64,000 nucleotides of DNA from Campylorhamphus procurvoides (taxonomy: Eukaryota; Chordata; Aves; Passeriformes; Dendrocolaptidae): NCBI GenBank assembly GCA_013396655.1, contig WBMV01000301.1, positions 553,232-617,231 of the forward strand. Reading direction: 5' to 3'. The notes beneath the pieces were generated by a model. It had not been told where the DNA came from. It made no database searches and worked only from the letters and a program-made list of their open reading frames with translations. Below are positions 37,119-50,250 of this stretch, piece after piece (position 1 is the stretch's first letter; every line of letters begins with the position of its first letter). Both the position numbers and the translations under genes were made by a program.

Positions 37119-39707
37119 GTGAGAAGTACCCTTCTGAGCCTTGTCATGCCCCTAGCCTCTCCCCAGCCAAACAAGTGCCCTGATCTTGGGGCTGGCTTTG
37201 GAGGACACATCAGTGTCGCAGTCAGTCTCACTGTATTGTGAAGACACAGGGCTTAGGAAAGTGGCTGAAACTGTAGGTCAGGATGGATTAACTGATGTGG
37301 AGCCCAGTGAGAACACAAACGCTAAAATTAAGCCTGTAGAAAATGTCATTGGAGCTGTAGTTATTAAAGGTAGGCAGTATCTTGATCCCTTGTTGTTCTG
37401 AAAAACAGATGACATGTGTGAGGAGATGGCAAATATACCTCTGTGCACAGTTCAGCTGCATTCACTATAAATTTTAAAATGTTGTCATCTACTTGCTGTC
37501 ATTCCCCTCCTAGAGACCTTGATTTTGTCAAGTTATCAGATTTAGAGAGGGCATTTGGCAATTATATTTCAAGTCCAATCCTTATTTCTTTTTAAAATTT
37601 ACAAGCTCCCCTTAACATAAAAATACTCCCTTTAGGGTTCCTTGGCAGAATTAGAAACATAAAAAATGATTTCATAGCTGAAGGAAGGCATGCTATCTGA
37701 GTTAATACTGGTTTATGTAAAGAGTTTATTCAAATACAGTAGCAGTCTATTTCAAAACACTAGAATGTTACATTCAGGAAAAAAAGATCCTAAGATTGTT
37801 TAACCCCTCGGAGCAAAGAGATAACACTGCCTCTCTGAAATCCACTGCTCCTCTCAGCCTTTTAAACAGTGTGCAGCTTCAGAGTGGAGGAAGGTGAGAA
37901 TGAAGAGAGAAGGCAGCAAGAGAAGGAGCAGTCTTTCATTTTTATGTTGAACCATGTCCTGCGAAACTTGGCACAGCACAAGATCACATGGGTCAGTAAA
38001 GGTACACCACATACAGATGAGAGGAGAGTGTAGTATGGTCAGCCATGATACCAGTTGTTCTTTCCAAGTGATTTCTATATTGCTGTAAAATGGGGGTAGG
38101 AGACACTGTGCCCATGTGGATCTGCATTAGCTTCATCTCCCTTGGGTGTGAATGACCACACAGACCACAGGAAAACTCAGTGCACTGAGTGGGGAAGAAC
38201 TCACATGCTCCAAGCTTGTCCCTCAGATTTGTACTCACAAAACCCTATTCACACTTACCTGTTCTACAAAATTTTTCTAGAAAATCAAATGTTGCTGTCA
38301 CCAAATGAAGTACATGGAGGCGCAAGACTCAGCTTCTGCACAGCAGACCTGTATGACGCACACAAACACTCACAGATGATAAAGTGAGCTTTTGGGTGCC
38401 CACAGTCAGCACTACCCACATTTCTGCCAAGTACAATTCCCTCTAGATTTGGGCCCGTGCCAAGGAAGCAATGCACTCTCCCAGCTCTGCACCTCCAGGT
38501 TGCTCCCTCCATATCCCAGATGCCCACCCCAGCAGAGGTGATGTGTGGCTGTGTGCAGGTTGCAAAGAAGGGCCTGTGCTGGCCACACTGGTTGCACTGT
38601 GAGCTGGCGTGGGAAAGTGGGCTTGGGGAAGGAGAGTGGTGAGAGTGAGAGATGGGCAGCCTGATGGGATTACATCTCCTCTGGAAAGGATTTCAAATGC
38701 CCTGGCCACAGGAGTGGCGCTATGAATTTTGGCAGAGTCATCCACTAAAGACTTTGGTAAGTGGTGATTTTGATTAGGAAGTAATTTAGCTAAGAGGATA
38801 AAACTGTGGATGGGAGAAAAATCTCAAAAAATCTCTGGATGTGGCAAAACCCACAGAAACACTTGCAGAACAAGAACTTGAAGCAATTGTAGAACCAGGT
38901 TAGCCCAGGGAGTCTATGTGATACCAGACTGGTGCCAAACTGGTACAGCACACCACCAGGAGGATTTGAGTTTTTAAAGCTCTTCACCAGCTCTACTCTC
39001 CTTACTTCATTTAGCAGAGCAGATCAGGTTGGGCATTTATAAGATTCTTCCATGAGCAAAGGGATAATGGGTCTGTTTTTCCTCAGTGCTTGTTCTCCTG
39101 TTGGAAAACTACAGCATTTAAGACAATCACACGAAGTCTTATTTAGCAGCAAACCAGAAAAGGTACAAATTTCTCTCCATCGTGTCCTGAAAAGCTACCT
39201 TTTGTTTAAACAAAGAGGACAGTGCTTCAAGGATGAAAGCTCACTAAATCATTCGTGTGCTCTGAACTGTCCTGTCAATGGTTTTCTGTGTGACATCCTT
39301 TAACTGGTCCAAAGTTTTCCCCACCTACTGACCTGGGATACATTCAAGCAGATTGATCTCACCACTACTGGCTTTGGTGTGCAGTATTCTTAAATTACAG
39401 GATGTCTCAGTTTGCACATCAGCTATCACTTTGTAGCTATCTGTGAATTAACTGCTAAATAAGATGGATGGAGCAATAGAAGTCATTGCTTTAAACCTGG
39501 GAGAGAAAGCACCGAAATACAATATATCAAGCACACCAGTATTGTTTTCCTTCTATAGGACCACAGTTTGGCAACACCCCTGCATAAGCAAGTGCTGTTT
39601 TGAAGAAACTCTTACCCTTCTGCAGTCAGCAGCATCCTGTCCCAGTGTTTACAGCAAAAGTGTGCTCTCTCCAAGGTTTTTGAAAAGACTTTATGGCATA
39701 CTCCAGG
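37119..39707. other. Non-coding sequence, moderately GC-richer in the middle
   Basis: The block 38390-38740 is richer in G+C than its surroundings and has several overlapping open frames up to 100 codons on both strands. Frames open on both strands at once point to base composition rather than coding. At 38850-38960, words such as aaccaggttagcccaggga loosely resemble the CR1 block aacaggttgcccagaga, not enough for a call. Confidence 0.45.
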
Positions 39708-39747
39708 GCAGGCAAGCATAATGCTGAGCAGGCAAGCTCAATGCTGT
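39708..39747. repeat. Tandem duplication of a 20-bp unit
   Basis: gcaggcaagcataatgctga at 39708-39727 is followed immediately by gcaggcaagctcaatgctgt at 39728-39747, with three differences. Head-to-tail arrangement with no spacer. Confidence 0.9.
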
Positions 39748-42700
39748 CTGTACAAGTGCAAACCAGAGTGGAACAGCAGTAAATGAACCCATTACCATCC
39801 TTCAGTCCTTTGCTTCCATTTACTTAAGTGATGCTTTGTACACGTTAAGTACGAACATGAAGGATTGCAGATATTCTGATTCAATTTTATTAAGCATTAA
39901 GTACATATTTAAGGCAAGCCCTTGGGATGTTAAAATGTCTTCAGACAGAGATCCTTTAATAACTGAGAACAGATTGAATAAGTCACAAAATGACGGAACT
40001 AAAAATTGTATGATTAAAAGGAAAAAGATATAGACTTATGTCTAATTTTAATGAAATCATACAGCTTCTCATGGCTGTCCCTAAGCTTGAAAATGTAAGA
40101 TTTTTCCACCTGATCATCTTGTTTGTACCACTAAAATGTGACCCCTACTGTGTATGTATGCACTGTTCATGCCTGAGCTTCTTCAGCAGCCTTGGTGATA
40201 TTCACTGTTGTCTTTTATTCCACCTGGAGTTTGTGCAATTCAGGGTATGAAATGTTTTTGTGGTAGAACAGGACTTTTAAATAAGCTGTGTACTGTATTA
40301 AAAAAACGTGCTTAACCATACTGTCCAAAATATTTGTGACACGTTTAATTTGTTCTTATTTTTCATAGATATTGAGGTGATTTTGTATTAATATCTGTGA
40401 TTTTTAGAAATATGAGAATAGCACATTTAAATGATAAATAGTTGTGCCAGTTTATCTGGTATCTATATTTGCAACCTAAGCTTTTTTTCCTGGGAGAATG
40501 AGAGGATTACAAATATTTTTTGTATGAGTTTCCTTAATAATTTTTCTTTTACTTCTAAACCTTCTTTTTTCTGTCATCATGTTCCAGATACAAACAGATG
40601 CAGCAGTTAACATTACTGACTATATAGTATATCTTGAAGTAAACAATTAACCAAGGTGTTTTTCTTAATTAGAGATGTAAAAACGATGTGTTTTAAAGTG
40701 TGGTGCTAGTCATCCATGTGACCTTAGAAAAGCAGATAGTAGTCTAATTCTGCTTTTCTGTGAAGTCTCCCAGCAAAATTAATTTCATGGAGTGCCAAGA
40801 TCAAAGTTTATCTGAAAGCATTTAAGATTACAAAGATGCCAAGTTCATCCACATCTTTCCTAAAGCAGATTCCACAAAAAAACCCCTGGCCTAGCATTCC
40901 TCTTTCTTGACAGTTGAAATATATCCAGAGTTTATTCCTGGACTGAAAAATATTTCTATAGCTTTAAACATACCAAGAGGTATTAATATCTTGCTGCCAG
41001 CACTGTGGACAGTTTAATAACTCTGTTAATGATGCACTACTGCATGCTGGTGGCTGGTGTTGACTTTGAATGGATAACCTTTGACTGCAAAGGGAAATGC
41101 AAGCTATCCTGTTTAGCACACAGCAGAAAGATGCTGAACTCAGAGAGAGAACACCAAAGCTTCAATATGGAAGTTGAATACACCCCAAGGAAGTTAATGG
41201 GGGTGAGTCACCTGGAAATAGTCAGGGGTGTAGACTTAGGCTGTGAATAATTTTATTATAAACTACTAAACTCTATAAAGCTCTACAGCAGACCTGCTTT
41301 GTTTTCTTCAGGCAACCACTGCTTGATAAAAAAACCCTTCCTCCCGACACCTGCCCCTCTTCTCAATTCCTCTTCCCAATCACTTTTTTTTTTCCTTGCA
41401 AGTGGTGGATTTTCTTCCCTGTTTTGAATGTTGAACTGTTTACCTACCTACATCTGTTGTTTTAAAAAGGAGAAGCACTATATTTGAACTGAGTGTAAAT
41501 TCCAAGGCTGTATGTATGTGTTGTATGTAAACCCATTGATTACATACAGTAGTCTTCACATAGGCGGTAAAAAATGAGAATGAGAGGTCTTTTTTGAGTT
41601 CAAAAGGTGGGAAAAAATAGTTAGGAACACTCAAAATGCAGTCAAACCAAGATTTTTACAGGGATACCTGATGCAAAAGCAACAATAACAGAGCATTTTC
41701 ACCTGGCATTCAGATATCTGAGTGACTGTTCCTTTATGGGTTAGAAGGAGAGGTCTTCCTTTCCTGTACTGGAGAACACCAGATTAGACGTATATTCAAT
41801 ATAGAAGTTTATCTTGATCATTGTGGTTGTTAACCACAGTTGTTCATGAAATATCTGTGTCCTAAAGCATGGGACAGCTATTTCCTATTAAGTTCTAACT
41901 CAATCATGCAAGTCTGAGGGGAAGCAAAACTCCTTTTGATGGCTGAGGATTATTGTGACATGCAGTTCTGCCACTACCTTGGCAAGGCCTTTTCACCCTT
42001 CTTGTCAGAAGTGGAGACTCTAACATGGGATTTGAATAAATTTGATAATTTATCAAAAACTTTGGCTATAAACCAAGGGATATGGAGACTTTGGCTTTAA
42101 TATTTTTAATGAAACTATAAAAAGATTGAAGCAGCTTTTGAGTTTACGATGGACTAGAAAGTAAGCATTGACTCTCCCTCACTCCAAACACAATACAAAA
42201 TTCAGAGTTCACTTAATGCACTAGCCGTGCTTCAGTAGTGAAAGGTAGAAAATGCTTAGAAAAAACTTATAACAAAGAGAGTAAATAAGACATGGACCTT
42301 CACCTTGCAGCTCTTCTAACCCTCTGTTGCAGAGACTGTATCCTGGCCTTCATTTGGGATATAGCTGGTCAAGTAAGACACCAAAGTTTTGCTGCTCTCA
42401 ATGCATCACATCCAAACAGTAGCACAGCCCAGCTTTGGAAGGTTCCTCTTTGCAACTCAGTGCTGTTCATTATTCCCTTATTGTCTGCCCAGCTCAGCAT
42501 AGAAAAGCTGCAAATGAATAATAGGACAAAAAGATGAATTCTGGGACCAAGAAATGCCTTGTTTTTCCAGAACTTGTGAATTTAATCCAACAGTGAGCTC
42601 TGAGGTTGCATGATCATCATTTCCTTGAAACAGCAACACAGAGTTCTTCACTCCCTGCCTGATTTATTGCCCACAAATATGAGTCTGTGTGCAGATATTG

Positions 42701-43799
42701 TCATCTGATACATTTGTTTTAGAAGCCCATATAATATGAATTGACTACTAGAAAATGCATATTTGTTTCACAGCCAAGAGACAGTACAAAATTTATTTCC
42801 AGTTCCTCTATTTATTATTTTCCTGTTTATTGATATATGAACCTAATGTTATTACTCTTACTGAAGTCAGTGGGATTACCTGGGATAAAGAATGCTTTCA
42901 TTTACATGATGTTATCAAATGGCACTTTTGCAACCAGACTAAATTTAGGAGGAAGATTTTAGCAGCAGCCTGAGAATAGAGCAAGATATGAAGGATGACA
43001 GGGGAGGGTGATGCTGCTTGGCAGCAGAGCAGCAGGAGGGGCAGAAAGCAGGGAGAGCAGCAAAGACTGTTGAAAACTACTCCCCAGGTGTATCCTTAGG
43101 GCTCCTCATCACTCAGGCTTTAATGATTAAGAGTTATTCTAGTCACTTCAACTACCTTTTGCTTCAGTATCCCAGTTGTGAATCAAGCATGACAGCAGCA
43201 GTCAATTTTACCTGATTGCCATGCCATTAAATATTTGATGCATTCAAATACTAAGGGGACCAATGCAAGAAGTCCGTGAGGATACAGTATTTCTGCATTT
43301 AGTCCAGCACTTATACAGGGTGAAGGAAACAACAGAAGAAACAAACTAAGACATTTCCTTTGAAAAATGAAGTTGGAGGCAACAAAATAAATCAGTCATC
43401 ACAAATACAGATGCAGAGGCAGCTTTACACACATGTATTACCACAGAGTGCCTTACTTATTGTGACTTTATTCTTTAATTTCATATCATGTGTTGGGCAA
43501 AATATGCATCTGTACTTACACGGCTTCACAGCGACTTAGGAGGATGTTCTGTATGTCTCCAGAAAACTGATCTCCAGAGGAATCATCATACCATGATTAT
43601 CAGAAAAGGTCATAAAGTATCAGCCAAGGAGTGCTCAAAGCTTGGGAACAAACTGTTGCCCTTTGCAGGAATGGCTTCCCAAGGCATCAACACAGTCCAT
43701 CCAGTGAACAGGTCCAACTGTACATTTGGAGATCCCTCTAGGGAAAAGTATCTGTCTCCACAACCAGGAAGGATATGTTCCAAGATATGTTTAAAGACA
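39748..43799. other. Non-coding sequence upstream of the second LTR
   Basis: No gene or interspersed repeat was recognised in about 4 kb. It contains a near-perfect GATA-type inverted repeat at 42041-42057. The frame 43488-43832 (114 codons, plus) runs into the LTR-like block and is not credible as a gene. Confidence 0.5.
42041..42057. repeat. 17-bp inverted repeat TTTGATAA-t-TTATCAAA
   Basis: The arms TTTGATAA (42041-42048) and TTATCAAA (42050-42057) are exact reverse complements around one central T. It is AT-rich, so chance occurrence is possible. Confidence 0.85.
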
Positions 43800-44286
43800 T
43801 TGTTGGGTTGTGTTATTTTGTGTTGGGTTTGAAACAAGGATGAACCCCAGAAATGGTTAACTGGATCAGTAGAAACTGTTCAGCACCTGCTTTGCTTGAG
43901 TTTATCAGAGAACATGGAGATGTGTTCTGTTCAAACCACTGGACCTGACCCTAGAAAACTATTTACAAACAGCCTAGTGCTGTTAATCATGACAATGTAG
44001 ACATTTGAATAGAGCAAAATGGCCTTAAGACAGTAGTTTCTGTAAGCTTCAGTGACTAGGTCATGAACAATGAGGGCTGAAGAGATCAAAGTGAAGAAGA
44101 GGAGTTAAAGACCCCTAGAGTGAGGCTGAAGACCGGAAACGACCACCTAATAGTGATGCCAAAAGAAGATTCTGGAAGGCTCCACCCAGACTCCGCCTAG
44201 TCTCTGCCTAATCATTAATATGCATAAACAGATGTTGTAATCTTATTACTATACAAAATTGTATGTTGTAATTATGTAGTGAAATG

Positions 44287-44293
44287 TATAAAA
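44287..44293 (+). promoter_or_regulatory. TATA box of the LTR-like block
   Basis: TATAAAA sits about 150 bp before the right end of the block, followed by tggctcattttgcactg, where an LTR transcript would be expected to start. Without transcript data it is only a candidate promoter. Confidence 0.55.
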
Positions 44294-44379
44294 TGGCTCA
44301 TTTTGCACTGTTGATTCGAAGCTAGTTTGTCTGGCATGAGCTGGCTGGCTTTCCAGCACTGCTTGAGTAACTACCTTTG

Positions 44380-44407
44380 CTGCTAAGAGAACAAACTCTC
44401 TTAGCAG
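44380..44407 (+). other. Stem-loop in the R/U5-like part of the LTR
   Basis: CTGCTAAGAG (44380-44389) pairs perfectly with CTCTTAGCAG (44398-44407) around the 8-nt loop aacaaact. A stable hairpin in R/U5 is common in retroviral leaders. Its intactness in an otherwise decayed region is notable. Confidence 0.9.
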
Positions 44408-44440
44408 TTCCTTTCATACTGAGCTTTTTCAGCATCAGTT

Positions 44441-47400
44441 TTTTGTTTGTTTTTTAAATGCCAGATATCATTGATAAAATAGCAAAGAACAGTAGGAGGC
44501 TCCTGCATGATTTTGGTCTTCTCAGACTTCCTTGTTTTAGGAGTAGAGGAACTATTTTATCTCCCTGAGCCCTGTGCCCTAGCACATATGGTTCCAGTGA
44601 GCATAGTGTAGCAACTTAGTTATGCAGGACAAGTTATGGTGCTGGTTTGAACAACTGAATAGACAAAAACTAAAAGTACTTACAGTGTATTCTTACTAAG
44701 GGATTATTGCATAAAGTAAGGAATTGCATCATTCACTAACAACAAGTAAAAAATTCAATGTAAATCTATAGGAATTATGGGTTTTGAATATGTACACATA
44801 TTTATATTTTACAAGGAAAGTGTCATTTATCTAGCAAAGACATTCAGCTACTTTTTCCCTGTTAAGAGAACCAAGCTCAGAGCCTACAGAAATTTTATTT
44901 TTTGTAGAACTTACCTACTGTTTAATACACTGATAATAGAAGAACAGTCAAATTTCACAGGAGGGGTGTTAGCCAGGAGGTTGGTTATTTTTTTACACTA
45001 CATAAGTCTTTATAGTTGGGGCATGAAAATGCTATAAAAAAATTCTAGAGTTTTAAATGCCTTGCTGAATGAAAATTAAAAAACTAACAGAAAATCAAAC
45101 AACCTGCAAATATTTCCAATAAACTTGCTGATAAAAGCCATTTGCTGGCAAAGCTGAAGAAAAATGTTTCTTCCTGGTTTAGGTAACACAGGGAGAATTC
45201 AATGGCAAGACTGAACTCCAAGTACTCCCTTGGGGTCCTGATTTAGCACATAAATAGGAAGAGAAAACCCTGGAACTGCAAATTACATTTGAAACACCTA
45301 AAGTGTTGTCTTGATGCATGGGTGACTGATACTGTGGTTGGCCCAGAGTGACGAGGGACAATGTCCTTCTCTGACATTGCAATGGCAAGGGTCAGGGTGA
45401 TCCCTTGTAGGACAAGTATTGAGAGTCAGGAAGCTTGGCCAATTAGGTTCTCTTCTTAGAAGTGCTGATGTCATCCCTCATTGCAGCCACAAAACAATAT
45501 GACTACAAAGATGCCCAAACTATCAACTTTCAGGTAGTTCTTAAAATCTCAGTTCATCATCTTCCCCTTTCTTGCATTCTATTGCCATTCAATTTGATTA
45601 TTTTCTTTCTTTATTAGTCATTTGTCTCTGTTTTTCCAATTTCAAACCTAACAAAGCCAGACCAGTTACTCATGATACCTCATTAATGCAAACGTTCACT
45701 AGGAAAGACTGCTGCAGTCTGATGAAGAAGGTTTGATGAATTAACAATTCACCCTTTGAAAAACTTTGCTGAATCTGAAACAAAAGGAAGGGAAGAACTT
45801 TCCCAAAGATATTTTACAGTTTTATTTCTCTATTAACTTTCAGAAGCATTTATAAATGTTTCTGACAACAGAGGAGATGAGAGGTTGTTGATTTCCCTGC
45901 AGCAGAATGCCCAGATCCATGAGCACCTTTGGGTCTGACCTTGCACTGATCAAGCTGATCCCCTTTGGAAGTACGGGAACAGGATTTTATTTTATATTCT
46001 ACTTTCCTTTCTTTCCGTTCCTTATATTCTGGCGTAAAGAATATGATTTAATTTTCCCACTACCGAGAAATTTCCTTCTTTTATGTGTTTCCATCTGCTC
46101 CAGCATTATGTACTTACCTTCGGCAACTTGCAATACCGTTTTAAGTTGTGGTTTCAGTTCAATGAAATGCTCAAGTGTTGAACACAGCAATACCTTAATA
46201 TGCTAATAGCTGAGTACTTATGTTAGCATTTCCTTCAGTGAACACTAGTAGCCAAACCAACCAACCCAGAAAAATAATTTGTTCTTAGACAATAAATCGT
46301 TTTTCAACTTGCTATTAAAATACAGCTAAAAAGCAGTAGCAAAGAATTGTAATAATAATTGTAATAATATTACATTTTCCACAGTACTTCAGGAGATTTA
46401 TAATGGTAAATTTTAACTCTGAAATTTCAAAATGCCTTAAAGTTTTCACTAAAAGCTAGTAGACAGACAGTACTGCTGTTTCAGCTTGGAATGGCCAAGA
46501 TCAGAAAACGTTTCTGAAAAATACTGTGTAATGTATTTTCTTCTATTCTAAAACTCCAGGTATTCTGATTTCTGTGGTGAGGACTTCAATAAAAGTCTAT
46601 CTTCTTTTCTAAATATAGAAAATAAAACAATTAAAAGCACAGAAAAAATGCAGCCCTGAGCCCCCTTGCTCAGTGATGAGATATGTGGTTTATATTTTCC
46701 TACTATTCTCAGCATGAGTTGGCTGGAATCATTTAAAGATGGTAATCATTGAAATACTGCTATTCACTTGGTGTTGGAGGGAATTAGGATGTGGAAATCA
46801 GAATTTAGAAGAAATTTAGAACAACAACAAAAACAAAATCAGACAAGCCCCAGAGTTTTTTATCTCAAACTTGCAAACCACACCAAAATAAAAGCATTCA
46901 CAAGGAAATCACCATGCAAAGTCACATTGTATCAGTTTTACTCTGTGACACTGGGAAAGATCAATTGTGTTTTTGTCTCCAGCACACTTCCTTTCTTTCT
47001 AAATTGTGTCTCCTTCAGTCAGTATCTCTTACTAGGTGCCACCCAAATAACATCCTCCATCTTCTTTGGAACTTCCTACACAAAACAAAAGTAGCTTGTA
47101 AATGATATCCTAAACCAAATAAGGCTTAAAGGATTTTGGATCACACAGGACATGAAATTACTCTCCTCTCACTTGTGTGAGTGATGCTTAAGATATCAGT
47201 ATGACTCCACCAGAGCAAAATAGATACCATGGAAGAAGACAATTACAGTGATCCCCCTTATCCTGCTCTTGCTGTTCATCAGCTTGTGATATAACCTCTG
47301 ACCCCCATTTCTCTGCACCTCTCTCAAGAGGGACACAAGCCTAAAGAAACTCTTGAGGGGTCTTACTACCTCTCTTTCAAAAAAAAAAATGCAGAAAAGT

Positions 47401-49998
47401 TGAATATTTTGGCTAGTTCTTGCTTGATTTACTAAATAGCTTGATTTTTTTTTTCTTATATTGAATTTTGGTTGAAGGGTGCAAAAGCATATGCTCTCAT
47501 TCACTCCTTATTCCAAGAAGAGCAGCTGAATTCATTCTCAGTCCACTCACTTGAAGCAAAAAGGCAGGTTCTTTTTGTAGCTCTTTGTCTTGTTTTAAAG
47601 CCAATTGTTTACTTCTGCCAACTTGTAATTGCACAGAAAGCTTGATGTCTGTGTGTGTGAAAGGAGTTTTTCTATCATTATGTCTAATGGCTGTTCTGCT
47701 CTGTTGGTGATTATTCATTTGCCTCTGATGTTCGTGGCTCTTGGCGGTGTCTGCTAGAAGACTTGCAGCACCGCAGTGTTATTTCCTATTTGTCGTTCAC
47801 AGAGTCATTTGTTTTCTGTTCCAGGAAAACGTCAACATCTTAATGCAATTTATTCTTGTGATTAATGAGAGAAGTAAACCCACACATTTTTCTAGTTTAC
47901 GCTCATTTTATTCAATAAGCTACACTTGTAGGTATTCAGGAATATTTGAATTGAAAGCATACCAGGAAATTTTAATCCTCATGTGGAAAAGCAAACATTT
48001 TTGCTGATTAGTTTCACTTTTTCCTATCACCTGCTACAGGAAACAGAGATATTAGAGAAAAGAATTTTGCAATAATCCAGTAAATTTGGCAAAGTGGTGT
48101 TTTGTGTCCGTGTTCTCACTGTGATGCATGAAGAGGCAGCTGGCTTTTCTCTGCCATGAGCAATAGGTCTATCGCTGGGGAACATAAATCACAACATCCT
48201 CTTTGCGAATCCAAAGACTCTGCCAAAACACCATCATCCAATTCAGAGACTAAAATTCACAGTTCCTAACTAGTCCACCATAAAAGTTCATTTAGTAAAA
48301 TATTTTTTTCTCTAAAAGCTGTAGAACTAAATCATTACTTAGTAAGTCTGAAACAGGTCAGAATCAGTCCTTGTATTTACCAAGGCCATGCCATAACATC
48401 ATTGGAGAGACATGTATTTACAGAATATACATTTGGTCCAATCAGTACTGATGAAAGGCATGAGAAAGGTACTCTAACTGGCATCCTGACATGCTATGAG
48501 CTTGGATGATGGCCTGAAGTTGTAAGAGGCAGCCATCCCCTCACCTTTGGTTTTAGCAATTTTTCACTTAAAAGAAAGATAATTTCTTTGGGCCTTAAAG
48601 CTTTTAGCTTGAATTTTTAGCAGGAAGAACTTAACTACCTCTCACTGAATAAGTAATGATTCAATACATCTTAATCAGAGTATCTGTCCTTCAGAGACTG
48701 AAGGTCTTGTGAAATTTCACCTGCAGGCCACTGTAACATCAGTTTGACAAAGTTCAGCACTTGTTTGTTACCATAAAAATTGTAGATGCATTTCATCATC
48801 ATGTCCCTTATGCTTCCTGTGAAGGACATAAAGTTACCAGCCTAGATCTCTTTTCTGGTATGAATAGCTATCAAATGTGTAATTTCTCATAGCACTTATA
48901 CTCATATTTACTACCATCTTTCTTTTACAGTCTGATATGGTATGGAAATGGATTTATATTGTCTTCCTATACAATTTACATAGAGCTTGGCATCTTTGGC
49001 CTGATTTTTCCCTGACAATGGAAATATCCATTCAAGGATAAACTCTACTACAAAGTGTTTTTGGAAGACAGTTGTTGAAAAATAACTCAGTTTTCAATGT
49101 TTTGTTCATTTTGTTGGGTGTCTAGTGAGTGGCAGACGTCAAGGTACCATGGATGTGGTCACCATCAACTTCTGAATCCAAAGTGCTGTAAAAGAAGCTG
49201 AGAGCTCAGCTGCACAAAAACTTCTCCAAAAAATAATGTTCTGTACAGCAAACAAAAATCCTGCAGCTTCAGTAGGGGAGAGTAGATTTGCTTCTGGATG
49301 AAAATTCTCTATCCTGTATAATGTCCCCCAGGCCTAATTCCATGGGTATGAATAAGAGGTTTAAAAAGACATATTTGACCATGCAAGTGAGTAATCCGTT
49401 CCTTGCTTTCCTTCAATTTTATTGCTGCTAGCGGGCCTCATATGGGTCTTGCTGATATGTGATGTAAGGTTCTGGTAACTCTGAGTAGGTTTTTCTAAAA
49501 GGCTAGATAATTTCATGCAATCATTAGCCACCTCTTGCTGCTTGGCATGCTGAAATAATAAGGGTAATTGAATATCATGCTTCTGGGTATACACTAATTG
49601 CCTGCAGGGCTCTGGAAGGATGTTTCCTCCCTGTACACCACATAGAATAATTGGATAGGTAATAGGCATTATGGGAGCCTTCCACCTTCCTCAAGAATAT
49701 CAGCGAAGAAGGCAAAATGTCAAGTTAGATGAACAAATGATTTAATCCAGTATGGCAAGCCCTGTGCTCCTACAGTGACATGGTGAGTAACTGGTTGGAT
49801 TGCAGATATGCACTTGTAATGAAGTCCTGAGTATCCTGGGTCACTATTTTTAACCTGAAATGCCAGCAAAAGCCCCAAACTTCTCAAAAAGCTCATTTCT
49901 ACGGCAACCTCCATATAAAGTATTGCTCAGTTGAGAATTAAAATGTAGTTATGCTTAAATGAGATCCAGAAGCGACTATTTCTGGTTTTATAAACACA
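44441..49998. other. Non-coding sequence, no gene seen
   Basis: About 5.5 kb immediately right of the LTR begins with a T-rich tract (44439-44456). There are small tandem words near 46345-46372 (attgtaataat repeated). The region 49590-49690 contains words loosely like a LINE 3' end (attggatagg ... gggagccttccacctt) but is too degraded to call. Open frames up to 108 codons have no recognised content. Confidence 0.5.
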
Positions 49999-49999
49999 C

Positions 50000-50250
50000 C
50001 ATCCCCCGAATCCCTTTAATCTTCTCTGTGTGCTGCTGAATGTCAGGTAATGAAGAGGCACAGTGTGAGTTCAATTAGTTTAAAATCTTATCAGTGTAAT
50101 TGGGCAGGATGAGCTGTATTAGCTTGCCAAATAGGACTCAACACTTTGAAGTTATTTACTCGTTTTTATAGTCTTCCAAATGCAATTAATTGCATAACCA
50201 TTAGAAATTATTATTAATTAATTAATGGGGTTCCAACGTAATTGTCTCTG
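50000..50250. other. AT-rich block with homeodomain/POU-like palindrome, candidate conserved element
   Basis: Non-coding block with several TAAT/ATTA cores (homeodomain half-sites): caattagtttaa near 50072-50083, the perfect 16-bp palindrome ATGCAATTAATTGCAT at 50180-50195, and attattaattaattaatg near 50209-50226. The outer ATGCAAT resembles the POU octamer ATGCAAAT. It lacks repeats apart from the AATT/TTAA words. A developmental enhancer is a hypothesis only. Confidence 0.35.

Larger units (their letters stand above)
43801..44440 (+). mobile_element. LTR-like block of an endogenous retrovirus, ends unresolved
   Basis: The block opens with TGTTGGGTTG (43801) or the partial repeat TGTTGGGTTT (43821). 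It runs through a U3-like region to a TATA box, TATAAAA at 44287-44293 followed by tggctc, then into an R/U5-like region with a strong stem-loop at 44380-44407, ending near tttttcagcatcag at 44425-44438. Promoter position, length of about 620-640 bp and the TGTTGGG opening are typical of bird LTRs. The plus orientation follows from the TATA box. No AATAAA was found, and I could not fix a clean target duplication. TTTTG at 43816-43820 and 44441-44445 is one candidate but leaves a non-CA end. No gag/pol/env-like frame flanks it, so a solo LTR is most likely. The family is not recognised. Confidence 0.65.

Noticed and set aside
38412..38745. Overlapping open frames on both strands
   Set aside because: Several frames are open at once in GC-richer sequence, the pattern of composition effects, not of a gene.
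38850..38960. CR1-like words (aaccaggttagcccaggga)
   Set aside because: Only one short block matches. The neighbouring CR1 blocks are not present in order.
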